Of a stretch of DNA of 64,000 nt, positions 8,260 to 17,054 are shown one piece after another. Below the pieces are notes generated by a model. The model searched no databases. It was given only the letters and a program-made list of their open reading frames with translations, and had not been told where the DNA came from. Each line of letters starts with the position of its first letter. Position 1 is the first letter of the stretch. This stretch comes from Mycoplasmatota bacterium. GTDB taxonomy: Bacteria; Bacillota_I; Bacilli_A; Haloplasmatales; Haloplasmataceae. Both the position numbers and the translations under genes were made by a program. Location of the stretch: contig CP074573.1 of the NCBI GenBank assembly GCA_018394295.1, positions 682,001 to 746,000 on the forward strand, written 5' to 3'.

Positions 8260-8868
8260 ATGAAAGAAAACGTTAGTCTATTACGACTATTTTGGAAATT
8301 TTTTAAAATCGGAATTTTCACCTTCGGAGGAGGATATGTGATGATTCCCTTAATTGAAAAGGAGATGGTAGAAAATAAATGGATTGATAAAAAGGATATT
8401 GCTGATATCGTAGCTGTTAGTCAGTCGATACCAGGGGCGGTAGCAGTAAATATGTCCCTCTTTGTTGGATTTAAAATAGCCAAAAAAAAAGGAGCAATAA
8501 GTGCTGTTTTTGGTTGTATTCTCCCATCATTTATAATTATATTAATTATTGCGACACTTTTAACGAATATTCAAGATGAAGTGATTGTTCAACATGCATT
8601 TGTGGGTATATTATCTGCCGTTGTTGCTTTAATTATTTTATCAGCCATAAAAATCGCTAAAGTAGCTATCCTAGATAAGGTAACTTTATTTATCACCATT
8701 ATAACTGTTATCCTACTTTTATTAGGACAGTTTTTAACCCTATCAAAGGTACTCACTGGTATATTACCCATATTACTGATTATATCTGGTGCTTTAACTG
8801 GTTTATTAATCTATTTCTTTTACCCCAAAAAAGTTAGACAATTATTTAAAGCGGGTGAAGATAAATGA
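8260..8868 (+). CDS. Chromate-transporter family half-protein 1
   Basis: A 202-residue membrane protein of the CHR superfamily in its half-length (single-domain) form. The family motif FFKIGIFTFGGGYVMIPLIEKEMVE and the SQSIPGAVAVNMSLFVGFKIA segment are clear, with about six hydrophobic stretches. Half-length proteins generally occur as pairs, and the second follows at once with an ATGA overlap. Full-length members export chromate, but the natural substrate of short pairs in anaerobic Bacillota is not established. A weak AGGA site precedes the ATG. Confidence 0.88.
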   Translation: MKENVSLLRLFWKFFKIGIFTFGGGYVMIPLIEKEMVENKWIDKKDIADIVAVSQSIPGAVAVNMSLFVGFKIAKKKGAISAVFGCILPSFIIILIIATLLTNIQDEVIVQHAFVGILSAVVALIILSAIKIAKVAILDKVTLFITIITVILLLLGQFLTLSKVLTGILPILLIISGALTGLLIYFFYPKKVRQLFKAGEDK

Positions 8869-9497
8869 CAGTGTTGTTATTGCGTTTATTTTTCACTTTC
8901 GCTAAGATTGCTTTGTTTAATTTTGGTGGTGGATTTGTCATGATTTCTTTAATAAGACAGGAAATTGTGGGTGCTAGCGGATTTGGATTAACAGATTTTG
9001 AGTTTAGTAATATTATTGCAATATCGCAAATGACTCCAGGTGCAATTGCGATAAACACCGCAACATATGTTGGGTATAAAATTGCTGGGGTTTTAGGGGC
9101 TGTTTTTGCGACCATCGCTATCCCTATTCCTTCATTTTTTATAGTAATATTTTTATCACCCATTTTAGTAAAATATAAAGAACACCATTTAAATAAAATG
9201 ATATTTTATGGTATTCGTGCAGTAGTTGTCGGTCTTATTATCAATGCTGCAATAATTGTCAGTCGAACACCATTTTTTGCTTATGAAAATAAAGAAAAAG
9301 AGATATATAGTCGTTTTCAATTGATAAAAATATTTAAAAATGTTCACCTTCCCGATTTTATTAGTCATTTAAATGTTGGAAGTATTGGTATCTTTTTAAT
9401 CAGTTTATTGTTACTTATTAAGTATAAAATGAATCCTATTTTAGTTATATTTATTTCAGCGTGTTTAGGAGTATTAATTTTTCATTTTAATGTTTAG
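8865..9497 (+). CDS. Chromate-transporter family half-protein 2
   Basis: A 210-residue partner of the preceding gene; the start overlaps the previous stop as ATGA. It repeats the CHR-domain signature (FAKIALFNFGGGFVMISLIRQEIV and SQMTPGAIAINTATYVGYKIAG). It probably inserts with opposite topology to form a heterodimer with the first half. A polar stretch around residues 135-165 separates the last hydrophobic segments. Chromate export is a family label; the sequence does not show which anion is carried. Confidence 0.88.
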   Translation: MTVLLLRLFFTFAKIALFNFGGGFVMISLIRQEIVGASGFGLTDFEFSNIIAISQMTPGAIAINTATYVGYKIAGVLGAVFATIAIPIPSFFIVIFLSPILVKYKEHHLNKMIFYGIRAVVVGLIINAAIIVSRTPFFAYENKEKEIYSRFQLIKIFKNVHLPDFISHLNVGSIGIFLISLLLLIKYKMNPILVIFISACLGVLIFHFNV

Positions 9498-9516
9498 GAA
9501 AGAAAGAGTGAAATTA

Positions 9517-10569
9517 ATGAAAAAGTTATTTTCTCATTTTTTAAGTGCTTGTTTAGGTGCATTCTTGGTTGTTATAGTAATGATTGGCTTTGATAAACTC
9601 TCAACAATCTATCCAATTTATGTACCAAATATTTTTTATAAGGAACAAATTAATTATACTGTTAATGTCGATTCAAAAGTAAGTGAGGCAATTGATGAAA
9701 CAGGAAAGAATGTTGTTCAAGTAAATAATTATTTAGGTAATAAATTACGTTCAGCTGGTTCTGGTGTCATTTATAAATTAACAAATAATAGAGCTTATAT
9801 TGTTACCAATAATCATGTAGTGGAAGATGCATCTAAAATAGAAATTGAAACAACTCATGGGTATAGAGTAATGGGTCAAATTGTAGGAACAGATCCAGTT
9901 ACAGATTTGGCAGTTATCTCAATTCCAAAAGGAACAATTGATTATTATATGGAATTTTCTGATTCACATGCGATAAAAGTAGGTGAGTATGTAATAGCGA
10001 TTGGAAATCCATTAGGGTTATCAGGGAGTGCTACTTTAGGAATTGTATCTTCTAAAGAACGTTTAGTACCAATTGATACAGATAATGATGGTCAAGATGA
10101 TTGGTATGCAAGCGTCCTACAAACAGATGCTCCGATAAATCCAGGAAATAGTGGAGGAGCACTGATTAATCTCGATGGTAAATTAGTGGGAATTAATTCT
10201 ATGAAAATAGCGGAAAGCAATGTTGAAGGCATTGGATTTTCTATTCCTTCTAATTTAGTGAGCAGAGTGATATCAGAATTAGAGGTAAATGGTGTAGTCA
10301 ATCGTCCCACTCGGTTACTTGGAATAACCATTCAAGGTATTAATTATGAGAACCAATTTGCCTTACAAATAGTTGAAGTAACACCAAACTCATTAGCTTC
10401 TACTATAGATTTAGAAGTAGATGATATAATTTTAGAAATAAACACACAAGAGATAATGCAATACTTTGATCTAAAATATTACTTATCAACCACAAAAGTT
10501 AATGAAAAAGTATCATTAACGATTATACGTGATAATAAGACAATTATAAAAGATATACCAATTACATAA
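9517..10569 (+). CDS. htrA: HtrA/DegP-like membrane-anchored serine protease
   Basis: About 350 residues from the ATG at 9517 (AGGAAAGAAAG upstream); the in-frame ATG at 9490 overlaps the transporter gene and has no ribosome site. It has one N-terminal membrane anchor (FLSACLGAFLVVIVMIGF), then a trypsin-like S1C protease domain with the triad His in VTNNHVV, Asp in DPVTDLAVI and Ser in NPGNSGGAL. One PDZ domain follows (GITIQGI ... DDIILEINTQEI). It would degrade or refold damaged proteins outside the membrane. It is the last gene of a putative rnr-chr-chr-htrA run and ends at a hairpin. Confidence 0.93.
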   Translation: MKKLFSHFLSACLGAFLVVIVMIGFDKLSTIYPIYVPNIFYKEQINYTVNVDSKVSEAIDETGKNVVQVNNYLGNKLRSAGSGVIYKLTNNRAYIVTNNHVVEDASKIEIETTHGYRVMGQIVGTDPVTDLAVISIPKGTIDYYMEFSDSHAIKVGEYVIAIGNPLGLSGSATLGIVSSKERLVPIDTDNDGQDDWYASVLQTDAPINPGNSGGALINLDGKLVGINSMKIAESNVEGIGFSIPSNLVSRVISELEVNGVVNRPTRLLGITIQGINYENQFALQIVEVTPNSLASTIDLEVDDIILEINTQEIMQYFDLKYYLSTTKVNEKVSLTIIRDNKTIIKDIPIT

Positions 10570-10629
10570 TAAAGAAATAATCCTAGTAATCTATAATTAA
10601 ATAAGGAGTTTATTTAACTTGTGCAATAT

Positions 10630-10668
10630 AAAAGAGCGAATAGATAAAAATTCATTCGTTCTTTTATT
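10630..10668 (+). terminator. Terminator after htrA
   Basis: Stem AAAAGAGCGAAT/ATTCGTTCTTTT (one G-U pair), followed by further T/A-rich sequence, about 60 bases downstream of the htrA stop. Confidence 0.75.
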
Positions 10669-10696
10669 ATATTTATTTTTATTATGAACATTTTTA

Positions 10697-10725
10697 TTGC
10701 TATTGCATATATTATGTATTATAAT
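10697..10725 (+). promoter_or_regulatory. Promoter of the arsR-type/P-ATPase operon
   Basis: -35 TTGCTA (10697-10702), a 17-base spacer, and a consensus -10 TATAAT (10720-10725). The start point would fall inside or just before the downstream palindrome. Confidence 0.75.
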
Positions 10726-10730
10726 GAACG

Positions 10731-10748
10731 TATGAACAGTCATTCATA
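10731..10748. promoter_or_regulatory. ArsR/SmtB-type operator
   Basis: The palindrome TATGAA-N6-TTCATA lies just after the -10 element and 15 bases before the repressor gene. It resembles the imperfect 12-2-12 sites of SmtB/CzrA/CadC repressors (TGAACA-type half sites). Binding here would block initiation until metal releases the repressor. Confidence 0.7.
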
Positions 10749-10762
10749 TGAGGTGATAAAAG

Positions 10763-11143
10763 ATGAAAAAAGATAAGACAATTTGTGAATGTAATGTGAT
10801 TCATTTAGATATTATTAAAAAAGTGAATAATGAACTTTCTAGTATAACTGAAATAGAAAAAATGTCTGTATTATTTAAAGTGTTAGGTGATCAAACACGT
10901 TTAAAAATAATAAGTACTTTATTAAAAGCAGAGATGTGTGTTTGTGATATTTCCTATTTATTAAATATGAGTCAATCACTAATTTCCCATCAATTACGAG
11001 TATTACGAGAAGCTCGTCTTGTGAAGTTTCGTAGAGAAGGAAAAGTTGTCTACTATTCTTTAGATGATGAGCATATTGAAATGATTGTTCAATATGGACT
11101 AGAACATATTAATGAAAGTGGTGAAATAAGTGAAAGAGATTAA
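10763..11143 (+). CDS. ArsR/SmtB-family metal-responsive repressor
   Basis: A 126-residue winged-helix repressor. The DNA-recognition region is CDISYLLNMSQSLISHQLRVLREARLVKFRREGKVVYYSL, the classic ArsR core. Metal-ligand candidates are the N-terminal CECNVIH, the MCVCD pair in helix alpha3 (the ELCVCDL-type site of CadC/ArsR), and the C-terminal helix with D/H residues (DDEHIEMIVQYGLEHI, alpha5 site of CzrA). It shares an operon with a Zn/Cd P-type ATPase, whose GTG start overlaps its stop by 14 bases. Cadmium, lead or zinc sensing is inferred. Confidence 0.92.
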   Translation: MKKDKTICECNVIHLDIIKKVNNELSSITEIEKMSVLFKVLGDQTRLKIISTLLKAEMCVCDISYLLNMSQSLISHQLRVLREARLVKFRREGKVVYYSLDDEHIEMIVQYGLEHINESGEISERD

Positions 11144-13223
11144 GGATACAAAGAATACTTATAATATTAAAAATCTAAATTGTCCAGGTTGTGCACTTAA
11201 AATAGAGAAAAAGATTAAAGAATTAGATTGTGTTTCATTTGCGAGTATTGATTTGGTTAACAATAAATTGTCGATTACATCTTCAAGTGAAACTATTGAT
11301 ATTTTAAAAACCATAAATCAAATAGTTGATAGAATAGAACCTGGCACGAAAATAACTGAAGTTGTAGAAGAAACTGAAGAAGGTAGAAAGGTAAATTTGA
11401 TTAGTATCATTAGTGGATTTATTTTATTTCTATTGGCCTATTTTAATCTTTTTACTGAAAATATAACAACTGTTTTGTTTATTGTTTCCTATGCCTTTGT
11501 AGGTTATAAAGTTATTTATAAGGCTTTTAAAAATATATCACGAGGTAACTTATTTGATGAAAACTTTTTAATGGTTATGGCAACATTTGCGGCAGTATAT
11601 GTAAAATCATATCCAGAAGCAGTTGCAGTAATGTTATTTTATGAAATAGGAGAATTTTTTCAAGATTTAGCTCTAAATAGGAGTCGAAAATCAATTAAAG
11701 AATTAATTGATATACAGCCTAAATTTGCTCACTTAAAACAAGATAATCAACTAAGTAAAGTAGAACCCAGTGAAGTAAAAGTTAATGATATTATTATTGT
11801 AAAACCAGGTGAGAAAATACCTCTAGATGGAATAATTATCGAAGGACAGTCTTCTGTTGATTCATCTCAATTAACCGGGGAATCGATTCCTAAAAATGTG
11901 GAAGTAGATGATGAAGTTTTAGCTGGATTTATCAATTATAATGGTTTGTTGACAATTAAAGTCACTAAAAAATATGAAGATACAGCAGTTAATAAAATAC
12001 TTGAACTTGTACAAAATGCTCAGAGTAAAAAAGCAAAAGTTGAAAAGTTTATTACCAAATTTGCTAAGATTTATACACCTATTGTAATTTTACTAGCAGT
12101 GCTTACAGTTTTATTACCGATGTTTTTTGTACCAACTTATCAATTTGACGAGTATTTATATCGTGGAGCAATCTTTTTAGTTGTTTCATGTCCGTGTGCC
12201 TTAGTAATTTCAATTCCTCTATCTATTTTTGGGGGTATTGGGGCATCTAGTAAACAAGGAATATTAATCAAAGGTGGTAATTATTTAGACGTCATTAGAA
12301 ATGTAGGAATTGTTGTATTTGATAAGACAGGGACACTTACAAAAGGAAATTTTGTTGTGACTAAAGTCATACCTTTAAAAAATAATTTAGAAAAAATGGT
12401 CGAAAGAACAATATATGCTGAAAGTCTATCTAATCATGCAATCAGTAAAGCAATTGTTAAATACCAATCATTAACAATAGATCAATCTAAAATTAAATCA
12501 TTTGAAGAAATTTTTGGACGAGGTGTCCATGCAGTTATTGAAAATGATGATGTGCTTGCTGGTAATGCTAAATTAATGATTGATAACCACATTTCTTTTT
12601 CAGAAGTTAATGAAGTTGGAACGATTGTCTATGTAGCGATTAACCACACTTATGTTGGTTATTTCGTTATTGAAGATGAAATAAAACAAGAAGCAAAAAA
12701 TACTATTCATCAATTAAAAAAATTAGGGGTATCTAAAACCTTAATGCTAACAGGTGATAGTCAAAAGGTAGCAGAGCATGTTGGAAATGCTTTATCAATC
12801 GATAGAATACATGCAAATTTATTACCTGAAGATAAATTACAAATTCTTGAATCATTAAAAGCAGAAAATTCAAATACATGTGTTATGTTTGTTGGAGATG
12901 GTGTAAATGACACACCTGTTATGACTTTATCAGATGTAGGTGTTGCCATGGGAGCCTTAGGTAGCGATGCTGCGATTGAAACTAGTGATGTTGTGATTAT
13001 GAATGATGATTTAAGTAAGCTTATTGACGCTAAAAAATTGGCTCATATCACACACAAAAAAGTTTGGCAAAATATAACGTTTGCCTTAGGCGTTAAATTC
13101 TTCGTTTTGGCCCTAAGTGCATTTGGACTTGCGAATATGTGGGAAGCGGTATTTGCTGATGTTGGCGTTACTTTATTAGCTGTATTAAATTCAATTTTGA
13201 TTTTAAAATATAAAACAAAATAA
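11130..13223 (+). CDS. cadA: Heavy-metal (Zn/Cd/Pb) P1B-type exporting ATPase
   Basis: A 697-residue P-type ATPase starting at GTG (GTGGTG-like site upstream). It opens with one heavy-metal-associated domain (NLNCPGCALKIEKKIKEL). Membrane segments and an actuator domain follow (QLTGES phosphatase loop), then the transport motif SCPCALVISIP, the phosphorylation site DKTGTLTKG, an HA-type nucleotide-binding loop around SNHAISKAI, and the hinge GDGVNDTPVM. The CPC motif plus the ArsR partner suggest export of Zn2+, Cd2+ or Pb2+. Copper ATPases also use CPC, so specificity is inferred from the regulator. Confidence 0.92.
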   Translation: MKEIKDTKNTYNIKNLNCPGCALKIEKKIKELDCVSFASIDLVNNKLSITSSSETIDILKTINQIVDRIEPGTKITEVVEETEEGRKVNLISIISGFILFLLAYFNLFTENITTVLFIVSYAFVGYKVIYKAFKNISRGNLFDENFLMVMATFAAVYVKSYPEAVAVMLFYEIGEFFQDLALNRSRKSIKELIDIQPKFAHLKQDNQLSKVEPSEVKVNDIIIVKPGEKIPLDGIIIEGQSSVDSSQLTGESIPKNVEVDDEVLAGFINYNGLLTIKVTKKYEDTAVNKILELVQNAQSKKAKVEKFITKFAKIYTPIVILLAVLTVLLPMFFVPTYQFDEYLYRGAIFLVVSCPCALVISIPLSIFGGIGASSKQGILIKGGNYLDVIRNVGIVVFDKTGTLTKGNFVVTKVIPLKNNLEKMVERTIYAESLSNHAISKAIVKYQSLTIDQSKIKSFEEIFGRGVHAVIENDDVLAGNAKLMIDNHISFSEVNEVGTIVYVAINHTYVGYFVIEDEIKQEAKNTIHQLKKLGVSKTLMLTGDSQKVAEHVGNALSIDRIHANLLPEDKLQILESLKAENSNTCVMFVGDGVNDTPVMTLSDVGVAMGALGSDAAIETSDVVIMNDDLSKLIDAKKLAHITHKKVWQNITFALGVKFFVLALSAFGLANMWEAVFADVGVTLLAVLNSILILKYKTK

Positions 13224-13242
13224 ATTTTATTAGTATAAAAAA

Positions 13243-13275
13243 ACAAAGTAATATTTTGTATATTACTTTGTTTTT
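13243..13275 (+). terminator. Terminator of the P-ATPase operon
   Basis: Stem ACAAAGTAATAT/ATATTACTTTGT with a five-base loop and a following T-run. Confidence 0.85.
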
Positions 13276-13718
13276 GTCATAAAACAGGTCCAATTTGCCT
13301 ATTGACTCTAAAATTATTTCCTAAATTTTGTAATTTTTTCTCGTTTTTTGTTGACTAAGTTAGAAATTCATAATATATTTTATAATGTGGTATTATGTAA
13401 TTTTATCACTTAAAATTTTTTCAATATAATAATAAATAAATTGATAAGTAAAGAATCATAATGAATATAAGAAATAAATAATTTGCTATATCAAATTGAA
13501 GTGGTATAATTAATAATATTAAAAAAAGAAAAAAATTGAAATTATTAATATAATTTTGGAATTTATGGTCAATTTCTAATGAGAGATGATCCTTAAAAAT
13601 AAATAGTGAAGATATAGTCATTGATTAAATCAAGTTGTACTTGTAAAATAAACTTTATTAGAAAGATTAATTTTTGGTTTTTTCAATGCTGCTGTGTGGC
13701 TACGGATTGGAGTTAAAT
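13276..13718. other. Long AT-rich intergenic region with a promoter
   Basis: About 440 bases without a convincing gene. On the plus strand TTGACT (13351-13356), 17 bases, and TATATT (13374-13379) make a good promoter, placing a start near 13387 and leaving a ~330-base untranslated leader before the membrane-protein gene at 13719. TATAAT also occurs at 13381-13386. A hydrophobic minus-strand frame at 13421-13621 lacks a ribosome site. A locally GC-richer patch lies at about 13687-13710, just before the ribosome site. A leader regulator or small RNA is possible but no known fold was recognised. Confidence 0.4.
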
Positions 13719-14801
13719 ATGAGAGATTTTATTAAAAAATACAAAAAGAATTTTTTCATTGTCTTTTTAATTGGATTTGGAATTTATTTTTATATATTAT
13801 CTAAACATAATGCTAAGGAAATTTTTATTAAAATAAAAAATATTCATATCAATTATATAATAATTGTATTTATTTTGTTGTTAGCTTATGTTGCTTTAGA
13901 ATCGCTTGTTATTTTTTTATTCGCAAAGAAAAAAGTTAAAGGTATAGGTTTTTTTACTGCTTTTCGTTTAAATTTATCTACACAATTTTTTAATTCTATT
14001 ACTCCTTTTGCAGCAGGTGGGCAACCTTTTCAGGTGTTTTATTTAAATGCTAGAGGAATTAAAACAAAAGATTCAACAAGTATTATTTTAATGAATTTTA
14101 TTACTTATAATATCGCGTTTGTGATTGTAGGTTTTACTTGTTTACTATATCGATTTAATTATTTTAATAACCTTTTAAAAGGAGAAGGCTATAAATATAT
14201 TTTATTAATTGGATTTGGCGTCAATTTGTCTGTTACCTTATTGACATTTGTATTAGCTTTTTCTAAAAAAATATATCATATTTTAATAGAAGTAATTTGG
14301 TTAAAAATTATTCATTGGCCAATTCTTAGAAAATTTAAATTAGAAACAAAGACAGAAAAAATTGAGAAAACAATTGATGATTTTAACCGTGAAATAAAAG
14401 AACTAAATCACCATAAATTATTATGGGTTCAAGCGGTGTTTTATCATATTCTTAGAATCGTTCTATTCTATGCCATTCCATTATTTATTTTTATGGCTCT
14501 AGGAGAAAGTGTCCATGGAAATGAAGCGAATTTAGTCGTTGGTGCTATCTTTGTTGCAATGGTAATGAGTTATATTCCATCACCTGGTGCTAGTGGTGGA
14601 GCTGAAGGATTATTTTATGTAATTTTTAGTTTCTTCTTTCAAAAAGGAGCCCTTGCCCCAGCTTTACTATTATGGCGTTTTATTACCTATTATTTTTATT
14701 TGTTATTAGGTTTTATCGCTTTGTTAACTTTAAACTATACCAAAAATTTGAGAGAGATAAATTATCCGGAAGAAACACTTGCCACAAAAGAAAGTATATA
14801 A
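13719..14801 (+). CDS. MprF-flippase-like / YbhN-family integral membrane protein
   Basis: A 360-residue protein from the ATG at 13719 (TTGGAG upstream), with about eight membrane segments. Motifs LNLSTQFFNSITPFAAGGQPFQ and SYIPSPGASGGAEGLFY are typical of the lysylphosphatidylglycerol-synthase transmembrane region (UPF0104/DUF2029-like flippase domain shared by MprF and YbhN). There is no C-terminal aminoacyl transferase domain, so it is a stand-alone flippase-like protein rather than a complete MprF. It probably handles lipid translocation or a polyisoprenoid-linked substrate; the substrate is unknown. It is monocistronic, with its own terminator. Confidence 0.85.
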   Translation: MRDFIKKYKKNFFIVFLIGFGIYFYILSKHNAKEIFIKIKNIHINYIIIVFILLLAYVALESLVIFLFAKKKVKGIGFFTAFRLNLSTQFFNSITPFAAGGQPFQVFYLNARGIKTKDSTSIILMNFITYNIAFVIVGFTCLLYRFNYFNNLLKGEGYKYILLIGFGVNLSVTLLTFVLAFSKKIYHILIEVIWLKIIHWPILRKFKLETKTEKIEKTIDDFNREIKELNHHKLLWVQAVFYHILRIVLFYAIPLFIFMALGESVHGNEANLVVGAIFVAMVMSYIPSPGASGGAEGLFYVIFSFFFQKGALAPALLLWRFITYYFYLLLGFIALLTLNYTKNLREINYPEETLATKESI

Positions 14802-14804
14802 TTG

Positions 14805-14835
14805 AAAATGAACTCAAGTATGAGTTCATTTTTTC
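14805..14835. terminator. Bidirectional terminator
   Basis: Perfect 12-bp stem AAAATGAACTCA/TGAGTTCATTTT with a four-base loop and T-run, between convergent genes (stops at 14801 and 14840). Confidence 0.85.
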
Positions 14836-14839
14836 TTGT

Positions 14840-15799
14840 TTATGAATGATAGTTTTTAAAATCATATTCTAGTTGGTCTAATACATCATTAGCAGCAATG
14901 ATACCATTGGACGTATAATAAATTTCTGGATTTACTGGATAGATTTTTTCTAATGTCGTCCCAGTTAAATTGGTAATAATAGGATTACTAAACCAGTTCA
15001 TTTGTTGTGCTTTACTTTGTTCATCATAAGTGAAGTATAGTATGATAATTGAAGTTTCTGCAATTGTGAGAAAATCATCTTTTGTAATGGATACAAAATC
15101 TTGCATATTACTTTGCTTATTAATTTCTGTATGCTTTAAACCCAGTTCATCTAAAATATTACCAATGAAACTACTTTGCAGAAAAAGATAGGTTTCATCC
15201 GGGAAAAAGCCGATTACTGCTATTTTTTTATCTGTAAGTTTCTCCTCAATGGCGATATTTTTAACTCTAGTTAAACGACTATTGAAGTTTATAATTACTT
15301 CACTTCCTTGAGCCTCTTTATTTACACTTTCAGCATATTTACTAAAGTTACCACGTATATCACCACTTACATTTTCGGTAAAAATTGTCGGTGCTATATA
15401 AGATAATTTATCATAAATATCTTTATGTAAGCTTTTTGTACCGATAATTAAATCAGGTTTCAGTGAAGAGATTTTATCTATATCCACTTGGTTTTCATAT
15501 CCTACTTCGGAAACACCAGACATTTGATTTTTAATATGTGTAAACCACCAAGGATCACCTGTCCATGATTTAACTGAGCCAACAGGTTGAATGTCTAAAA
15601 CTAACATAGCTTCAGTTGCTTCATTTGTTAAGGTAACAATACGTGTAGGATTAATTGGCACGTTTGTTTTTCCCATAGCATGCATAATAATGCGTGGATT
15701 TGCTTCTACTAAGTTATTATTAATTCCTTCATTACAACTTGTTAAGATTACAAGTGATATAGCAATCATTATATATAATAGATAAGATTTTTCTCGCAT
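14840..15799 (-). CDS. Iron-siderophore-type ABC substrate-binding lipoprotein (orphan)
   Basis: A 319-residue lipoprotein: signal peptide with lipobox LTSC, then the FecB/FhuD (periplasmic binding protein 2) fold. TRIVTLTNEATEAMLVLDIQPVG begins the first lobe; the family segment VDIDKISSLKPDLIIGTK and the second-lobe motif KKIAVIGFFPDETYLF follow. The ATG at 15799 has GGAGG seven bases upstream. No permease or ATPase gene is adjacent, so it would rely on components encoded elsewhere. The ligand is probably an iron chelate or another large metal complex. No clear Fur box was found upstream. Confidence 0.88.
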   Translation of the reverse strand: MREKSYLLYIMIAISLVILTSCNEGINNNLVEANPRIIMHAMGKTNVPINPTRIVTLTNEATEAMLVLDIQPVGSVKSWTGDPWWFTHIKNQMSGVSEVGYENQVDIDKISSLKPDLIIGTKSLHKDIYDKLSYIAPTIFTENVSGDIRGNFSKYAESVNKEAQGSEVIINFNSRLTRVKNIAIEEKLTDKKIAVIGFFPDETYLFLQSSFIGNILDELGLKHTEINKQSNMQDFVSITKDDFLTIAETSIIILYFTYDEQSKAQQMNWFSNPIITNLTGTTLEKIYPVNPEIYYTSNGIIAANDVLDQLEYDFKNYHS

Positions 15800-16025
15800 G
15801 ATTTACCTCCAATATTTAATAACTATTATTACTATTTGCATTTTTTAGTAGTTAATTCGGTAAGAAAATGATAGTTAAATTTTTACATAGTTATAATTAT
15901 ATTAACTACAATAGATCTTAATTTTTATCAGAAAATAAAACTGTTATATTCCATAATATAAGCATTGTATCTTATAATAATTTTTATTTAAAATTGATTG
16001 GATGTGTCAATTATTTGCATAAACA

Positions 16026-16034
16026 TGATATAAT
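16026..16034 (+). promoter_or_regulatory. Extended -10 promoter of galU
   Basis: TG-A-TATAAT (16026-16034) is an extended -10 about 30 bases before the galU ATG. A weak -35 (GTGTCA, 19-base spacer) may accompany it. AGAAGGAG is the ribosome site. Confidence 0.65.
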
Positions 16035-16064
16035 AAAAGAAACAAAAATTAGAAGGAGAAATAT

Positions 16065-16946
16065 ATGAGAAGAGTAAGAAAAGCTGTTATACCTGCAGCT
16101 GGTTTTGGTACTCGTTTTTTACCAGCTACTAAAGCCCAACCAAAAGAAATGCTTCCAATTGTTGATAAACCAACTATTCAATATATAATTGAAGAAGCAG
16201 TGGCATCAGGTATAGAAGAAATATTAATTATTACAAGTGGTCAAAAACGGTCAATTGAGGACCATTTTGATAAATCTTATGAGTTAGAAGATACATTACG
16301 TAAAAAAGGTAAAGATGATTTACTTAAGATGGTAGAAAAAGTTTCAAATATGGTTAATATTCATTATATTCGTCAGAAAGAAGCAAAAGGGTTAGGACAT
16401 GCTATTTTATGTGCGAAAGTTTTTATTAAAGATGAACCATTTGCTGTTTTATTAGGTGATGATGTTGTTGTTAATAAACAAGGAGAACCTGCTTTGAAAC
16501 AACTGATAACTCAATATGGTAAAGTTGGATCTAGTGTTGTTGGTGTTCAAACAGTACCACAAGAAGATGTAAATAAATATGGGATTGTTGAAGTATCAAA
16601 ATCTCATGAGCCTAAAGAAAGACTTTATCAATTAGCCAATATGGTAGAAAAACCAAAGGTTCAAGAAGCACCAAGTCAACTCGCTGTATTAGGGAGATAT
16701 GTTTTAACACCTGAGATTTTTGAAATGCTTGAAACACAAACACCAGGAAGTGGCAATGAGATACAGTTAACTGATGCGATAAAACGATTAATGACTCGTC
16801 AAACGGTTTATGCTTATGATTTTATTGGTGATCGTTATGACGTGGGAGATAAATTTGGATTTATTAAAGCAACCATTGATTTTGCCTTAGATAGAGAAGA
16901 TTTACATGAACAAGTATTAAATTATATTAAAGAAAAGGTAAATTAA
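16065..16946 (+). CDS. galU: UTP-glucose-1-phosphate uridylyltransferase
   Basis: A 293-residue GalU/GtaB enzyme. The N-terminal nucleotidyl-transfer loop reads IPAAGFGTRFLPATKAQPKEMLPIVDKP (first about 30 residues), followed by IIEEAVASGIEEILIITSG, LGDDVVV (metal-binding Asp) and the C-terminal GDRYDVGDKFGFIKA block. It makes UDP-glucose, the donor for the UgtP glycolipid synthase encoded just downstream. Its own extended -10 promoter and strong terminator make it monocistronic. Confidence 0.95.
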   Translation: MRRVRKAVIPAAGFGTRFLPATKAQPKEMLPIVDKPTIQYIIEEAVASGIEEILIITSGQKRSIEDHFDKSYELEDTLRKKGKDDLLKMVEKVSNMVNIHYIRQKEAKGLGHAILCAKVFIKDEPFAVLLGDDVVVNKQGEPALKQLITQYGKVGSSVVGVQTVPQEDVNKYGIVEVSKSHEPKERLYQLANMVEKPKVQEAPSQLAVLGRYVLTPEIFEMLETQTPGSGNEIQLTDAIKRLMTRQTVYAYDFIGDRYDVGDKFGFIKATIDFALDREDLHEQVLNYIKEKVN

Positions 16947-16952
16947 TAAGTG

Positions 16953-16990
16953 ATACCCTATCAAACAACATTTGATAGGGTATTTTTTTT
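16953..16990 (+). terminator. Terminator of galU
   Basis: Perfect 13-bp stem ATACCCTATCAAA/TTTGATAGGGTAT, five-base loop, then eight or more T. Confidence 0.92.
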
Positions 16991-17018
16991 TAAAAATATA
17001 TATTTATTTTTCAATAAA

Positions 17019-17027
17019 TGTTATAAT
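17019..17027 (+). promoter_or_regulatory. Extended -10 promoter of ugtP-recX-glgB
   Basis: TG-T-TATAAT lies about 28 bases before the GTG start of ugtP, right after the galU terminator. No strong -35 is seen; an extended -10 can act without one. Confidence 0.6.
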
Positions 17028-17054
17028 AATAATGACATTTTAGGAGGTAATAAA

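Noticed and set aside
10619-10687. Tiny TTG/GTG-started peptide after AAGGAG downstream of htrA
   Set aside because: Its codons fall on the terminator hairpin and the frames are 8-23 codons; the ribosome-site match is likely chance.
13421-13621. 66-codon hydrophobic ORF on the minus strand
   Set aside because: No ribosome site before its start, highly AT-rich so Leu/Ile/Phe-rich by composition, and it lies in what looks like a leader. Not listed as a gene.
15800-16025. Fur box upstream of the siderophore-binding gene
   Set aside because: Only loose AATA...TATT symmetry was found around 15812-15840; not better than expected in AT-rich DNA.
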